Origin: Sphingomonas sp.
GTDB lineage: Bacteria; Pseudomonadota; Alphaproteobacteria; Sphingomonadales; Sphingomonadaceae
Direction of reading: 5' to 3'
Assembly: GCA_017418975.1 (NCBI GenBank)
Contig: JAFOMG010000011.1
Coordinates: 744,001 to 808,000, forward strand
Length of the DNA stretch: 64,000 nt
Position numbers and translations under genes: made by a program. The notes beneath the pieces were generated by a model. That model saw only the letters and a list, made by a program, of their open reading frames with translations. It did no database searches and was not told where the DNA came from. Shown here piece after piece: positions 34,671 through 43,473 of this stretch. Numbering within the stretch: the first letter of the stretch is position 1; each line of letters starts with the position of its first letter.

Positions 34671-35000
34671 CTATTGTCCCAGCTGGGCGCTCGCCTGGAT
34701 GCCCGCGACGATGCTCGCGGCGCCGAACAGGATGAAGCAGCCGAGAATGACGGTGGCGCCATAGCGCCAGTTGATCCGGCCGGTGAGCATCATCAGCCCG
34801 ACCGCGGCAACCGCGATCACCGCCACGACGGTTGCCACCGTGCCGAGCAGCGTGCCCTCGATCCAATGCACCGCGCCGACGATCACGCCCGAGCCCGCGG
34901 GGTCGGAACCCAGATCCTGGGCAAGGGCCGCCATCGGAAGGGCCGTGACCGCGGCCAACCCGATGCGCAGCGACCGGAACGCGAATGACTTGACCAGCAA
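34671..35000 (-). CDS. virB2: VirB2-like major pilin
   Basis: A 109-residue pilin precursor. A long signal peptide (about 1-27, ALPMAALA/QDLG) is followed by a mature peptide with two membrane helices, VVAVIAVAAVGLMML and GATVILGCFILFGAASIVAG. It begins at a TTG codon with GGGGG as the likely ribosome site just upstream. It is the first gene of the T4SS operon; a paralogue closes the same operon. Retained in the inner membrane, then assembled into a pilus. Confidence 0.9.
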   Translation of the reverse strand: MLVKSFAFRSLRIGLAAVTALPMAALAQDLGSDPAGSGVIVGAVHWIEGTLLGTVATVVAVIAVAAVGLMMLTGRINWRYGATVILGCFILFGAASIVAGIQASAQLGQ

Positions 35001-35336
35001 AGATCCACCCCCTTGATTCGAGGTGCAATACTGACGTTAGGAACGATACTTGCCAATGGGCTGATGGACAAATTCGACGGCTCCGCGCGTGGCGGTTCCT
35101 CCATCGGGAACTTTGCGGATACCGTGGCGGAACCAGGCCGTGCCGAAATATCTAGGCGCTTTCATCGAAAGCTGCATGCGTTCGTCCATCCGCGGACGAA
35201 GCCCGCCGGCATTTCGGTGCTGTCGCCAATCTGAAATGATCGGGCCGTACGGGCGACGACAGGTGCAGCATCGGGCTCGCCGCCACCTCGCATAGGAAAG
35301 ACGCCGCCGATCGCGAACATTGCCACAGAGAGACGG
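35001..35336. other. Intergenic region between divergent T4SS operon and GPH permease
   Basis: About 336 bases between divergent start codons. It should hold both promoters, but I cannot name clear -35/-10 pairs. A 73-residue plus-strand frame (35013-35234) has no ribosome site, no family features and atypical composition and is not called. No repeat of the A-D families was seen. Confidence 0.6.
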
Positions 35337-36782
35337 ATGCTCGCCTATTCGTCCGGCAATTTCGGCAAGGCCCTGGTGTTCGGCGGGGCGGATCTGACGA
35401 TCCTGTTCCTGCTGACCGACGTGCTGGGGCTGAACGGCGCCCGGGCGGCGGGACTGATGCTGTTCGCGGTGCTGGGCGATCTGGTGTTCGATCTGCTCGC
35501 GGCCCGGCTCGTCCTCCATTGGCGGGCGGCGGGGCGGGGCTATCGCTGGACCCTTGCCCTGGCCGCGCTGCCTTGCGGGGCGGCCTTCGGGCTGATCTAC
35601 GCAATGCCGGCGCTGGGCCTGCATCGCGCCTGGATGCTCGCGGCGGCGATCCTGATTTTCCGCGGCGCCTATGCGGTGGTCGACGTGCCGCACAATGCGC
35701 TGATGGCGCAGGTCAGCCGCGACAGCCGGGCGCGCGGGCGCGTCTCCGGCTACCGGCTGTTCTTCAGCACCGCGAGCGCATTGGTCATCGCCGCAACGCT
35801 CACGCCGCTGGTGCAGCAAGCGGGACGGACCGGGCATTTCGGCGCGCTGGCGTTCACCGGGATCGGTGCCGGCCTGGCCTTTGCGCTGACCATGTTGCTG
35901 TGCGCCTGGGCTTCGGGCGGGCGCGGCGAAAGCGGCACGGCCTCCGCGCTGCGCGGCGATCGCGTCGCCGTTCCGCTGCGCGACCCGATGGTGCTGGCGA
36001 TGGGCGCGCTGGCCCTGCTCACCGGCTTCGCCATGCCGTGTTTCGGCCGGATGCTGATGTATCTGGGAACCTATGTCGTCGATCGACCGCGCGCGGTCCC
36101 CCTGCTGCTTGCCGCGCTGACGGCGGGGCAGTTCGGCGGCGTGCTCGCCTGGACCGCGCTGACCCACCGCTTCAGCAAGAGCCGCCTGCTCGGTGCGGGG
36201 CATGCGGTGAGTGCGCTGGGCCTGCTCTGCTTCGCCCTGTGCCTGGCCTGGCCGGCGGGGCAGGTGGCCGGCGCGGCGCTGATCGGCTTCGGCTTTGCGA
36301 GCGTGTTCATGCTGCCCTGGGGCCTGCTTGCAGACGCGATCGACGTCGTCGAATGGCGGCATGGCCGGCGGTTCGAGACGGGGCTGTTCGCGTTCTACCT
36401 GGTCCTGGTGAAGGCCAGCGGCGCCGCGTCGACAGCCATGATCGGCTGGGTGCTGAACGCGCTCGGCTACGTCCCCGGCGCAATCCAGCCAGCCGGGGTG
36501 CGCCTCGGCATGCTCGGCCTCGGCCTGGGCGTGCCGCTTGCCGGCGCGCTGCTGGCGATGCTGCTGCTCGGGCGCTTCGCGCTCGACCATGGCCGCCATG
36601 CGCGGCTGCTGCGCGCGCTGGGGCGGCGTCAGGCCGGGGCGGAACCGGTCTCGGGATTGAACCGGGGATTGGAGGAATCGAGTGGCGAGGGCGTCACCCT
36701 GGCGGGCGGCGCCGCGCTTTCCGCCCAGGCGCGGCAGAGCATGTCGCGCAACATCGCCGCGCCCGCGGCGGTGCGCTCGTAG
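35337..36782 (+). CDS. GPH/MelB-type sugar or nucleoside permease (MFS)
   Basis: A 481-residue polytopic protein with 12 predicted helices. The early GGADLTILFLLTDVLGLNGARAAG and FRGAYAVVDVPHNALMAQ resemble the glycoside-pentoside-hexuronide family of cation symporters. The last about 60 residues after the final helix are hydrophilic, and the coding region overlaps the 3' end of the convergent nuclease gene by 154 bases. The start has GAGAGACGG just upstream. The substrate is unknown; position suggests a nucleoside or sugar released by the adjacent secreted enzymes. Confidence 0.8.
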   Translation: MLAYSSGNFGKALVFGGADLTILFLLTDVLGLNGARAAGLMLFAVLGDLVFDLLAARLVLHWRAAGRGYRWTLALAALPCGAAFGLIYAMPALGLHRAWMLAAAILIFRGAYAVVDVPHNALMAQVSRDSRARGRVSGYRLFFSTASALVIAATLTPLVQQAGRTGHFGALAFTGIGAGLAFALTMLLCAWASGGRGESGTASALRGDRVAVPLRDPMVLAMGALALLTGFAMPCFGRMLMYLGTYVVDRPRAVPLLLAALTAGQFGGVLAWTALTHRFSKSRLLGAGHAVSALGLLCFALCLAWPAGQVAGAALIGFGFASVFMLPWGLLADAIDVVEWRHGRRFETGLFAFYLVLVKASGAASTAMIGWVLNALGYVPGAIQPAGVRLGMLGLGLGVPLAGALLAMLLLGRFALDHGRHARLLRALGRRQAGAEPVSGLNRGLEESSGEGVTLAGGAALSAQARQSMSRNIAAPAAVRS

Positions 36783-37606
36783 ACCAGGGCGCGGACGTCC
36801 TTGTCGGCCATGTTGCCGAAGCCGTCGCGCTTCTCGAGCCGGTAGACCGTCTCCACCCGATCGCCCGACTGATCGAGAAAGGCGAGCACCGCGTCGAACA
36901 TGTCGCCATGGAGATGCGCCGGCGCGCCGATCCGGGGCAGGATGTCCGCGGCGGTGAGCCCGATGCCGTCGACGAAGCGGCTCTCGAACCGCCCATGGAT
37001 GCTGCGGTCGCGGGTATAGTCGTTCGGATTGGGGCCCAGCCAGCCGTCCGAATGCACCGAGTTGTGCAGCGGCTGCGCGCCGTCACCGATATAATGGCCG
37101 AGCCGGATCGCCTGGAACGCGCAATGCTGCTCGGGAATCGATGCGTCGCCGCCGCTCGCCTGCGCCGCGCGGATCGCGCGCATGCAGACGATCAGCCGCT
37201 CATAGGCTTCCATCGCCGCATAGGGCAGTGTGCCGGTCCAGCGGACATTGGTGCGCGCGGCGGTGGCCGGATCGCTCCGCTTGATCCTCTCATAGCGCTT
37301 GTAGAGCGCGAGGATGAATTCATAGCGTGATCGCGGGATCGGTTTCAGAAAGGCGAACTGCTCGCGGAACCAGCCATGGTTCGGGTCTTCCTCGATCTTC
37401 GAAAAGCCTTCCGCGTCCCCGCGCCAGCCGTCCGGCAGGGCGGCGGAGGCCGAGATATAGTCGACATGGCGGCGCAGAAAGGCCGGACCGCCATCGGGTA
37501 TCGCCTGAATCGCCGCGCGGTCGATCACCGCATGTCCCGTGCCGCCCCAGGCATGGGCGAGGGTGGGGCACAGCGTGAGAGCGGCGGCCAGGGCGAGGCG
37601 GCGCAT
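36629..37606 (-). CDS. S1/P1-family secreted nuclease
   Basis: A 325-residue enzyme with signal peptide ending LAHA; the mature chain begins Trp-Gly-Gly-Thr-Gly-His, matching the zinc-ligand N-terminal Trp and His of S1/P1 nucleases. Other ligand motifs are HGWFREQ and LGHYIGDGAQPLH. The last expected His-X3-Asp pair appears as His-X3-Glu (IHGRFESRF). By family it degrades single-stranded DNA/RNA and 3'-nucleotides in the periplasm or outside. The start ATG has AAGGA six bases upstream; a GTG at 37621 is alternative. It follows the DUF218 gene by 11 bases. Confidence 0.88.
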   Translation of the reverse strand: MRRLALAAALTLCPTLAHAWGGTGHAVIDRAAIQAIPDGGPAFLRRHVDYISASAALPDGWRGDAEGFSKIEEDPNHGWFREQFAFLKPIPRSRYEFILALYKRYERIKRSDPATAARTNVRWTGTLPYAAMEAYERLIVCMRAIRAAQASGGDASIPEQHCAFQAIRLGHYIGDGAQPLHNSVHSDGWLGPNPNDYTRDRSIHGRFESRFVDGIGLTAADILPRIGAPAHLHGDMFDAVLAFLDQSGDRVETVYRLEKRDGFGNMADKDVRALVYERTAAGAAMLRDMLCRAWAESAAPPARVTPSPLDSSNPRFNPETGSAPA

Positions 37607-37617
37607 GACGGTTCCTT

Positions 37618-38775
37618 TCACGGATCGAGGGGATCGCGCGGATCGACGCGCTCGGACGTCCGATACGGGCGGAACACCAGTTCGTTCGGCGACACCCGGC
37701 GCACGACCTTGCCGGGCTGATAGCCGAGCTCGGCGGCGTTGCGCTCGGTGAACCTGGCGCTTTCGATATAGGCGCTCTGCAGGGGATTGCAGACGATCAC
37801 CGTCTCCGCTTCCGGCGGCGCGCCGATCCGCGCGAGCAGCCGGCCGGCGTTGCGCAGGTTGGTGGTGGTGTGGCGGGCATAGGGCTCGATGATGATCGCT
37901 TCCGCGGGGACGCCGTAGCGCTCGATCAGCGCCTTGCGCATCTCGTCGGCCTCGGTGAAAGGCGTTGCGCGGGGGTGCGCCCGGCCGCCGGTGACCAGGA
38001 TGAAGGCGATGTCGCCCTGGGCGAAACGGCGCGCGGCGAGGCGCAGATGATATTTGCCGAACGGGCTGAGCGGCTCGCCCTCGATCTCGGGCCCGACGCC
38101 GGTGACGATCATCGCGCTATAGCGATAGCGGCGCCAGTCGAGCGCCTTCGCCCGCGCCAGCGCCGCGGCGTTGGCGCCGCCGGTCAGCGGTTCATGGCCG
38201 ATCGCATCGGTGCGGTCGCTCATGTCGAGCAGCGCGAGCGCATAGTCGATGCTGGGATCGAGCCGCTGTGCCGATCCGGCGCGGGGCGTCTCGGCGATCC
38301 AGTCGGCGGCCTGGAGGCGCGCCCGGTGATCCTGGGGCGAGACGGTGCCCGGGCCATCGATCGCCGTGGTGGGGGTAGCCCCCAGCGCATAGGTCCCCAC
38401 GATCATGTTGATGCCCGCGATCTCGCGATCCACCTGCGCGGCGGGGCCATCGTCCGCGGCGGGAAGGCCCTGCGCCTGTGCAACGGCGCGGCGCACCGCA
38501 TCCGCTTCGCGATCGCTCCAGAGCAGCGCCTGCGCGCGACAGGCGAGATCGGTGCCGCATGCGGCGCGGCGCTCCTGCCGGGCGCGCAGCACGCTTTCCA
38601 TGCCGGGCGCCCGGGCGATCCGCTCGAGCACCGCCGGATCGCGCCCGGCCGCATCGAGCAATGGGAAGAGCCGCGCGGACAGTGCCGCCATCACCCCGTC
38701 GTCCACCGCCCCGGCCGAAGCCGGGGCGGCGAGCACCGTCACCGCGAGCGCGGCGGCGGAGAGCATGGCGCGCAT
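37618..38775 (-). CDS. Exported DUF218 (YdcF/SanA-like) protein
   Basis: A 385-residue protein with a signal peptide (MLSAAALAVTVLAAPASAGA). The second half carries the DUF218/YdcF fold: YSAMIVTGVGPEIEGEPLSP, IAFILVTGGRAHPRATPFTEADEMRKAL, and IIIEPYARHTTTNLRNA. The N-terminal half is unrecognised helical sequence. The ATG overlaps the upstream TBDR stop by four bases, and the nuclease gene follows after 11 bases, so TBDR, this and the nuclease form an operon. DUF218 biochemistry is poorly known; a phosphate-ester or cell-wall role is speculation. Confidence 0.8.
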   Translation of the reverse strand: MRAMLSAAALAVTVLAAPASAGAVDDGVMAALSARLFPLLDAAGRDPAVLERIARAPGMESVLRARQERRAACGTDLACRAQALLWSDREADAVRRAVAQAQGLPAADDGPAAQVDREIAGINMIVGTYALGATPTTAIDGPGTVSPQDHRARLQAADWIAETPRAGSAQRLDPSIDYALALLDMSDRTDAIGHEPLTGGANAAALARAKALDWRRYRYSAMIVTGVGPEIEGEPLSPFGKYHLRLAARRFAQGDIAFILVTGGRAHPRATPFTEADEMRKALIERYGVPAEAIIIEPYARHTTTNLRNAGRLLARIGAPPEAETVIVCNPLQSAYIESARFTERNAAELGYQPGKVVRRVSPNELVFRPYRTSERVDPRDPLDP

Positions 38776-41276
38776 CACCAGCTGCGGCTGACGATGAAGC
38801 GGAAGTTCCGGCCAAACAGCGGGCGGCCATAGATCGCCTGGCTGGAGCCCTGGCCGGCGAACTGGTCGGTACGCGTGTTGCCCTCGGTCAGGCCATGGGC
38901 GTTGAACAGATTGTCGCCGACCACCTGGAAGCGCCAGGCGCCCCAATCGAGCGACGCCCCAGCGCCGGTCGTCTGGTAGCCCGGCATCGCCGTGCGGTTG
39001 AACAGGTCGACATAGCGCCGGCCGACCCATTCGAAGCGCCCGAAGATCGAGAGCTTCTGCTCGCCCAGATCGAAGTCGAAGCTTGGCCGCAGATTGCCGA
39101 AGAACTTGGCCTCGCGAATGATCTGCTTGCCGTTCACCGCACTCGGATCGGCGCCCGAATTGTTCTGGAGATTGGCGTATTTCGGGTTCTGCCAGGTCAC
39201 GGACCCGTCGAGCGAGAACCAGCGGACCGGCGCGATCCGGCCGTCCACTTCGACGCCCTTGACCGAGGCCTCGCCGATGAACGGCAGCGTCTGGTCGTTG
39301 CGGCCGGTCAGCGGGTTGAACGCCGCGAACGAGGCGTTGAACGGGTTGAACTTGGTGTAGAAGCCGGTCGCATAGAGATAGTTCGGGCCGAAGCTCGCCT
39401 TCAGGCCGACTTCATATTGGCGCGCCTTGGTCTTGATGATGGTCGCGTTGATGCCGGTCACCACGCCCAGCTGCGGCGGCACTTCCAGGTTCGAGATGCG
39501 GCCATAGGCGCCGAGATGGCCGTCCAGGTCGTAGCTGACGCCGACGGTCCAGTTGGTCGCCTTGGGGCTGAGGCGCTGGTCGAGCACCTGGCCCGTGAAG
39601 GCGCGGGTGGTGTCGTCGGCCAGCGTGGTCGCGTCGCCGAGATTCACCTGCGTGGTCGGCAGGGCGATGCCCCTGTAGCCGTAGCGCTCGGTACGGATGC
39701 CGGCATCGACGCGCAGGCCGCGGGTGATGTCCCAGGTGTCGTTCGCGTAGAAGGCGATCATCTGCGCATCGCCTTTGCCCTTGTTGAGCGTGGTGGTGTA
39801 GCGCAGCACGCCGTTCTGGGTGACCGAGCCCAGCACCGCGCCGGTCGATGAATAGGCGAGCAGGTCGAGCGTGCGCGGCTGGCTGCGCACTTCGATCAGC
39901 ATGTCCTCATAGGCCTGGAGCAACGTGTTGCCGTAGAACGCGCCGTACAGGCCGACGCGCACGTCATGGGTGCCGATGCCGGTCTCGAACTTGCGAGTGA
40001 CGCTCAGGTCGCCCTGCACCGAGTAGAAGTCCGATTCCGAAGCGCGATACTGGCCGGACATGACCAGGCCCGAGGCAGTCGAGGGATCGTAGACCGACGC
40101 GCCGTTGGTGCCGGCGAACGCATAGCCGAGCCGCGCCACGTTCGGCCCGAAGGCGGTACGCGCGGCGGCCAGATAGCCGGCGGCGAAGCTGGTCGCGTCC
40201 GCCGGGTTGGTGGTGGAATAGAACGCATCGAAGCTCGACTTGCCCTTGGTCCCGCCGACCTTGGCGGAGACCTGCCAGCCGCTGAAATCGGCCTCGTAAT
40301 CGACCGCCGCGTTGAAGAAGCGCATGTGGCGGCCGCTGGAGAGGTCGCGCTGCATGCTCTGCAGTGCTCCGGCGCCGTCGCGATACTTGATGTTGACGTT
40401 GCGCAGCGACGGCGAGTTCATCGTGCCGGTGAAATAATCGATATAGGGATTGAGCGAGACCGCCGGGTTGCGCGGGTCGTTGGTCGGGATCGGCAGATAG
40501 AAGACGTTGTGGTCGTTCACATATTCGGCCGAGATCTTGACATAGCCGTTGGTCAGCTGGCGCTTGAGATTGGCGCGGATCTGCCCGCCCTTGTCGCTGG
40601 GGAAGCCGGCATAGCGATAGCCGTCATGCTGGCGCAGGAAGCCGCCGATCGCGAAATAGGTGTTGTCGCTGATCGGGCCGGACTGCATCGCGTCGAGCCG
40701 GTAGAGGCCGGTATCGCCCAGCGTGATCTGCGCCTTGCCGCGCGCCTGGGGGCCGCCCGACACGGTGATGTTGTTGGCGATCGCCGCCGCGCTGCTGGCA
40801 TAGATCGGCGCCGGGCCGCCGCGCACGATCTCGACCCGCTCGGTCATCAGGTCGTAGCGGTTCATGCCTTCGCCGGAGTTGAAGAAGACGCCGTCGATCT
40901 CATGGTAGAGCGGCAGCCCGTCCTGCTGGAAGATCAGATAGCCGCGATCGGTCGGGATGCCGCGCACGCGGGTGATGTTCTGCACTTCGCCGCCGGTCGC
41001 CTCGACCTGGATGCCGGGAACGGTGCCGAGCAGATCGGCGAAGCTCTTCGGCGCGATCTTCTGGACGTCCGCCTGGCTGAGCGAGTTGACCGCATAGGAG
41101 ACGTCGAAGCGGCGCTGCGCGCGTGCCGAGCCGGTGACGATGATGTCCGCGCTCGCCTCGTCGGCGGCCTGTGCCGAGTCGGCGGCGGGCGTGTCGGCGG
41201 TCTGCGCGAAGGCCGGCGCGGCCAGCATGCCGAGCGCGAGCACCGCGCAGCCGGCGGCGAGATTGTGCTTCTTCAT
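38775..41276 (-). CDS. TonB-dependent receptor, first gene of DUF218-nuclease operon
   Basis: An 833-residue outer-membrane receptor: signal peptide (PAFA/QTA), TonB-box-like DIIVTGSARAQ at about 44-54, plug with FADLLGTVPGIQVEATGGE and VRGIPTDRGYLIFQQDGLPLY, and barrel ending FIVSRSW (terminal Trp). GGGGGA precedes the ATG by about 9 bases. It is divergent from the ROK gene. The import substrate is unknown; the nuclease two genes downstream suggests nucleic-acid or nucleotide material. Confidence 0.92.
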   Translation of the reverse strand: MKKHNLAAGCAVLALGMLAAPAFAQTADTPAADSAQAADEASADIIVTGSARAQRRFDVSYAVNSLSQADVQKIAPKSFADLLGTVPGIQVEATGGEVQNITRVRGIPTDRGYLIFQQDGLPLYHEIDGVFFNSGEGMNRYDLMTERVEIVRGGPAPIYASSAAAIANNITVSGGPQARGKAQITLGDTGLYRLDAMQSGPISDNTYFAIGGFLRQHDGYRYAGFPSDKGGQIRANLKRQLTNGYVKISAEYVNDHNVFYLPIPTNDPRNPAVSLNPYIDYFTGTMNSPSLRNVNIKYRDGAGALQSMQRDLSSGRHMRFFNAAVDYEADFSGWQVSAKVGGTKGKSSFDAFYSTTNPADATSFAAGYLAAARTAFGPNVARLGYAFAGTNGASVYDPSTASGLVMSGQYRASESDFYSVQGDLSVTRKFETGIGTHDVRVGLYGAFYGNTLLQAYEDMLIEVRSQPRTLDLLAYSSTGAVLGSVTQNGVLRYTTTLNKGKGDAQMIAFYANDTWDITRGLRVDAGIRTERYGYRGIALPTTQVNLGDATTLADDTTRAFTGQVLDQRLSPKATNWTVGVSYDLDGHLGAYGRISNLEVPPQLGVVTGINATIIKTKARQYEVGLKASFGPNYLYATGFYTKFNPFNASFAAFNPLTGRNDQTLPFIGEASVKGVEVDGRIAPVRWFSLDGSVTWQNPKYANLQNNSGADPSAVNGKQIIREAKFFGNLRPSFDFDLGEQKLSIFGRFEWVGRRYVDLFNRTAMPGYQTTGAGASLDWGAWRFQVVGDNLFNAHGLTEGNTRTDQFAGQGSSQAIYGRPLFGRNFRFIVSRSW

Positions 41277-41336
41277 CGGATCGTTCCCCCGAGATTCTTG
41301 TGAACTCGCGGCGCCGATGCGCGGCGCGGATGACAG

Positions 41337-41362
41337 ATTTATTTATTTCTGGGAAAATTAAT
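41337..41362. promoter_or_regulatory. AT-rich imperfect palindrome between TBDR and ROK genes
   Basis: ATTTATTTATTTCTGG followed by GAAAATTAAT: a 26-base AT-rich island in a GC-rich gap of 123 bases between divergent genes. ROK repressors of the NagC/XylR type bind AT-rich palindromes, so it is a candidate operator or promoter core. Confidence 0.45.
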
Positions 41363-41399
41363 CGCGAACTTTGAGCCGGGCTGCTATTCGCCCTGGGCG

Positions 41400-42533
41400 A
41401 TGAGGCATCCACCGGTCACGCTGCTCGAGGAGGAGAAGCGGCTGCTCTGGCAGCTGCGCATGCGCGGCCCGCAATCGCGGTCTGCCCTGGCGGAGACGCT
41501 GCAGATCAGCAACGGTGCCATCTCCAAGCTGACCAAGGCGCTGATCGGGCAGGCCCTGATCGAGGAATTGCCGGCCGAGGCGCTGGCGGGGCGGGGCCGC
41601 CCGACGGTGCCGCTGCGGATTTCTCCGGCCGGGGGCTATGCCGTGGGGCTGGCGATCTATGCGGGCCTTCTGGAAATCGCGCTGGTCGATTATGCCGGGG
41701 GCGTGGTGTCGCTCACTTCCGAGAAGATCGAGCCCATCGACCCGCATGGTTTCGCCCGCCATGTCGATCGCCGCATCCACGATCTGGCGATCGAGCACCG
41801 CCTGCTGGGCAGCCGTCTGTACGGCGTCGGCTTCAGCGTGCCCGGCCCGGCCCTGTCGCGCGACGGCAATCGCTGGCACGTGGTCCGCAACCTGCCCGGC
41901 TGGAAGGACGCGCCGCTGCGCACGATCTTCGAGGAAGCGCTCCGGCTGCCGATCTGGATCGAGAATGACGCCACGGCGGCGGCGCTCGCCGAATATTATC
42001 TGGGCGGGCTGATCCGGCGCTGCACCACGGCGGTGGTGATCCTGCTGGGGCACGGCGTTGGAGCGGGGATCGTCCATGAAGGCCGGCTGATGCGCGGCGA
42101 AACGGGCAGCGCCGGCGAGATCGGCATGTTCTACCCGGGCAGCCAGCCGCGCCCGACGACGCTCGACCTCATCGCCACGCTGCAGGCGGCGGGATGCAAG
42201 GTCGGATCGCTGGCCGATTTCGCGGAGGCGATCCCGGGATATGAGGCGACGATCGATCATTGGCTGGAACGGGCCGCCGATCAGCTCCTCCAGGCGATCA
42301 ACTCGGCGCTTGCCTGGTTCGATCCGGGCGCGATCCGGCTGATGAGTCCGTTGCCGTCCGCGATCATGCACGGACTTGCCGATCGGCTGAACCGCCGGGC
42401 GATCAAATGGGGCGACCATATCGCGGAGAGCGAGAAGGCGCGCTACGACATCGAAATCTCCCGGCTCGGCGGCGCCGGCTCGGCACTGGGTGCGGCGCTG
42501 CTGCCGATTCACGCATCGATCGCGCGAGCATGA
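41400..42533 (+). CDS. ROK-family transcriptional regulator
   Basis: A 377-residue protein with an N-terminal winged helix-turn-helix (QSRSALAETLQISNGAISKLTKALI) and a ROK sugar-binding fold: VGFSVPGP, IENDATAAALAEYYLG, and ILLGHGVGAGIV. The usual ROK zinc motif (His, then CxCGxxGCLE) is absent: after GSAGEIG the sequence runs MFYPGSQPRPTTLDLI. It is divergent from the TBDR-DUF218-nuclease operon and probably controls it. The inducer is unknown; a kinase activity is unlikely given the DNA-binding domain. Confidence 0.85.
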   Translation: MRHPPVTLLEEEKRLLWQLRMRGPQSRSALAETLQISNGAISKLTKALIGQALIEELPAEALAGRGRPTVPLRISPAGGYAVGLAIYAGLLEIALVDYAGGVVSLTSEKIEPIDPHGFARHVDRRIHDLAIEHRLLGSRLYGVGFSVPGPALSRDGNRWHVVRNLPGWKDAPLRTIFEEALRLPIWIENDATAAALAEYYLGGLIRRCTTAVVILLGHGVGAGIVHEGRLMRGETGSAGEIGMFYPGSQPRPTTLDLIATLQAAGCKVGSLADFAEAIPGYEATIDHWLERAADQLLQAINSALAWFDPGAIRLMSPLPSAIMHGLADRLNRRAIKWGDHIAESEKARYDIEISRLGGAGSALGAALLPIHASIARA

Positions 42534-42653
42534 CGACGGGATTGCGCCCTCGCTGCCGAAATGCAGCCGGCAATCTTCGGATCTTCGACGCCGCCGAGCG
42601 CGCAAGCTGCTGACGGTGCGCAGGCAACTGGGCGCATCCAGCGGCCGTGCCGG

Positions 42654-43259
42654 TCATGCCCGTTCGTTGCTGGCCAGGATTTCCGTCACTCTCGCAAGGG
42701 CCGCACCGCGCGGATCGTCCACGCCGAGGAGGCGGAAGGTTCCCGTGAGGGCGAAGGCGCAGTGCCCGTGCACGGTCGCGACCAGCGATCGCGTCAGCGC
42801 TTCGATTTCCGGAAGCGGTTTGCCCGGAAGCGCCGTCGCCACCTCACGCTCGACGATGTCGGTCAGGCCGGCGCGGAGAACGCGATATTGCTCGGGAATC
42901 TCCATGCCCGCGGGCAGGCGATGGTCATAGATCGCCATCCACAGATTGGGATTGTCTTCCGCGAAGTCGAAATAGCCCTCGACCAGCGCGGCGATCCGGT
43001 CCGGTCCGGCGACGGCAAGCTTCTCGCCCAGAGCCCGTGCCCACAAGACGAACGTCTGGCTGTTCAGCGCAGTGAGCAGCGCGTCATGGCCGCCGAAGAC
43101 ATTGTGGATCGTGCCGATCGAATATCCGATCCGCTTCGCCACCTCGCGCGCGGAGAAGCCGGAATAGCCGACCTCGGCGAGCAGCCGCTGGCCCTCTGCA
43201 AGGATCAGCTCCTGCAACTCCTCTCGCGTATGATCGGATCTGCGCGCCACGAAGGGCAT
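42654..43259 (-). CDS. TetR-family regulator next to phospholipid-remodelling gene
   Basis: A 201-residue regulator: helix-turn-helix LLAEVGYSGFSAREVAKRIG, then YSIGTIHNVFGGHDALL, and a C-terminal WHG-like domain (FDFAEDNPNLWMAIYDHRLP). It is divergent from the LplT-PlsC-Aas gene across a region with two AATTGA-type palindromes. By analogy with FabR/FadR-type TetR proteins it may sense an acyl-lipid and control the neighbouring acyltransferase; that is inference. Confidence 0.88.
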   Translation of the reverse strand: MPFVARRSDHTREELQELILAEGQRLLAEVGYSGFSAREVAKRIGYSIGTIHNVFGGHDALLTALNSQTFVLWARALGEKLAVAGPDRIAALVEGYFDFAEDNPNLWMAIYDHRLPAGMEIPEQYRVLRAGLTDIVEREVATALPGKPLPEIEALTRSLVATVHGHCAFALTGTFRLLGVDDPRGAALARVTEILASNERA

Positions 43260-43269
43260 ATAAGTGGAT

Positions 43270-43311
43270 AATTGATCACTGTCTAATTATTTAATTGATC
43301 GATGTTCAATT
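43270..43311. promoter_or_regulatory. Two AATTGA...TCAATT operator-like repeats
   Basis: AATTGA-TCGATGT-TCAATT (43293-43311) is an inverted repeat with a 7-base spacer. A related, less perfect copy AATTGATCACTGTCTAATT starts at 43270. They lie just upstream of the TetR start and in an AT-rich island, as expected for its operators. Confidence 0.65.
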
Positions 43312-43473
43312 CCATGACATCCAGTCGCAGCCCGGTGATTCGCCGGGCATTGGAACGGAATCGAAACGGAGTTGTCGCCATGCAGCCCAAGCTGTTCCTC
43401 GGCTTCCCGAGCCCGCTCGGGGGTCGCCGCCAAGCCGCCGTCATCGCATAACAGATCCAGGGGAAACAAAGCC

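Noticed and set aside
26847..35000. T4SS region as an integrative conjugative element
   Set aside because: No relaxase, coupling protein, integrase or attachment repeats in the region; the XerC gene is 27 kb away and looks like housekeeping.
35013..35234. 73-residue plus-strand frame between virB2 and the permease
   Set aside because: No ribosome site, no recognisable features; lies where promoters are expected.
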